64,000 nt of DNA from the NCBI GenBank assembly GCA_047967505.1, contig CM106538.1; one strand, given 5' to 3'. This stretch comes from Dipteris shenzhenensis (Eukaryota; Polypodiophyta; Polypodiopsida; Gleicheniales). The number at the start of each line of letters is the position of its first letter. Positions within the stretch are counted from its first letter, which is position 1. A program made the position numbers and the translations under genes. The notes under the pieces are model-generated. The model ran no database searches. It was not told where the DNA came from and worked only from the letters and a program-made list of their open reading frames with translations. Positions 63,753 through 64,000 of the stretch are shown here, in pieces.

Positions 63753-64000
63753 GGGTGGAGTTTAAGCAGGTCTTTTCAGCTGCGTGGTTGACCACCACAT
63801 TTGAGGTTGACATCATGACGGCTTGGCAAAAGTTGGATGTATAGAATTGCCGTAATTTGGAGAATACAACAAGAAGTTTTGGGAAGCTCTATTACCAGTT
63901 AGTTCCTATCAGCATGTTCCGTTGCCTAACAGGTGGACTGTGGATTGCCAAAGGAAATTTGAGACTTTTGCACAAAGTCCAAGGTTTCTAACTATCGCAG

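Overview
This is nuclear DNA from a land plant with large, transposon-filled introns. The type (fern, gymnosperm, lycophyte or large-genome angiosperm) cannot be fixed from the window. The only host gene I recognise is a minus-strand orthologue of PTAC10 (PAP3), an S1-domain subunit associated with the plastid-encoded RNA polymerase in chloroplasts. Eight short, phase-compatible exons lie between 35123 and 3404, all with GT..AG borders and no internal stops. They cover the middle of the protein. The N-terminal exons (right of 35.1 kb) and C-terminal exons (left of 3.4 kb) were not found here.

Everything else is transposon sequence or unassigned DNA. From 1 to 5.3 kb there are decayed LINE pieces and a Copia gag scrap around the last two visible PTAC10 exons. 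From 5.3 to 28.1 kb lies one PTAC10 intron of about 24.7 kb. It holds two related Ty3/gypsy elements of Tat-like type (called Gy1a, minus, and Gy1b, plus) placed head to head, which form an inverted repeat of about 6 kb per arm centred at 15055/15056. Gy1b is interrupted by a chromovirus (Gy2, 19457-25826). The Gy1 family has an extra RNase H-like domain upstream of gag, while its normal RNase H has lost catalytic residues in both copies. From 28.5 to 35.1 kb there are six PTAC10 exons, with an old LINE and a gypsy gag scrap in the 5.1-kb intron.

From 36.7 to 61.2 kb there is a Russian-doll Copia locus. Copia-1 (36661-61163, target duplication TGGTA) was split by Copia-2 (38360-49633). Copia-2 was split by Copia-3 (40792-46796, minus, irregular ends). 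The last bases of the Copia-1 3' LTR were split by Gy3 (53283-61153, minus, target duplication TTTTC), a chromovirus with an uninterrupted 1,554-codon gag-pol and nearly identical LTRs. Gy3 is the youngest element and the only one that looks structurally intact. From 61.2 to 64 kb an old gypsy gag remnant carries Gy4, a 1.6-kb internally deleted chromovirus with target duplication AGGCC.

The elements do not work together as a pathway. What links them is regulatory sequence. Copia-1, Copia-3 and Gy2 have leaders packed with CCGTAC/GTACGG motifs, and the Gy3 LTR carries a dense array of paired TTGACC/GGTCAA (W-box-like) motifs next to a TATA repeat. I saw no rRNA genes, functional tRNA genes or CRISPR arrays.
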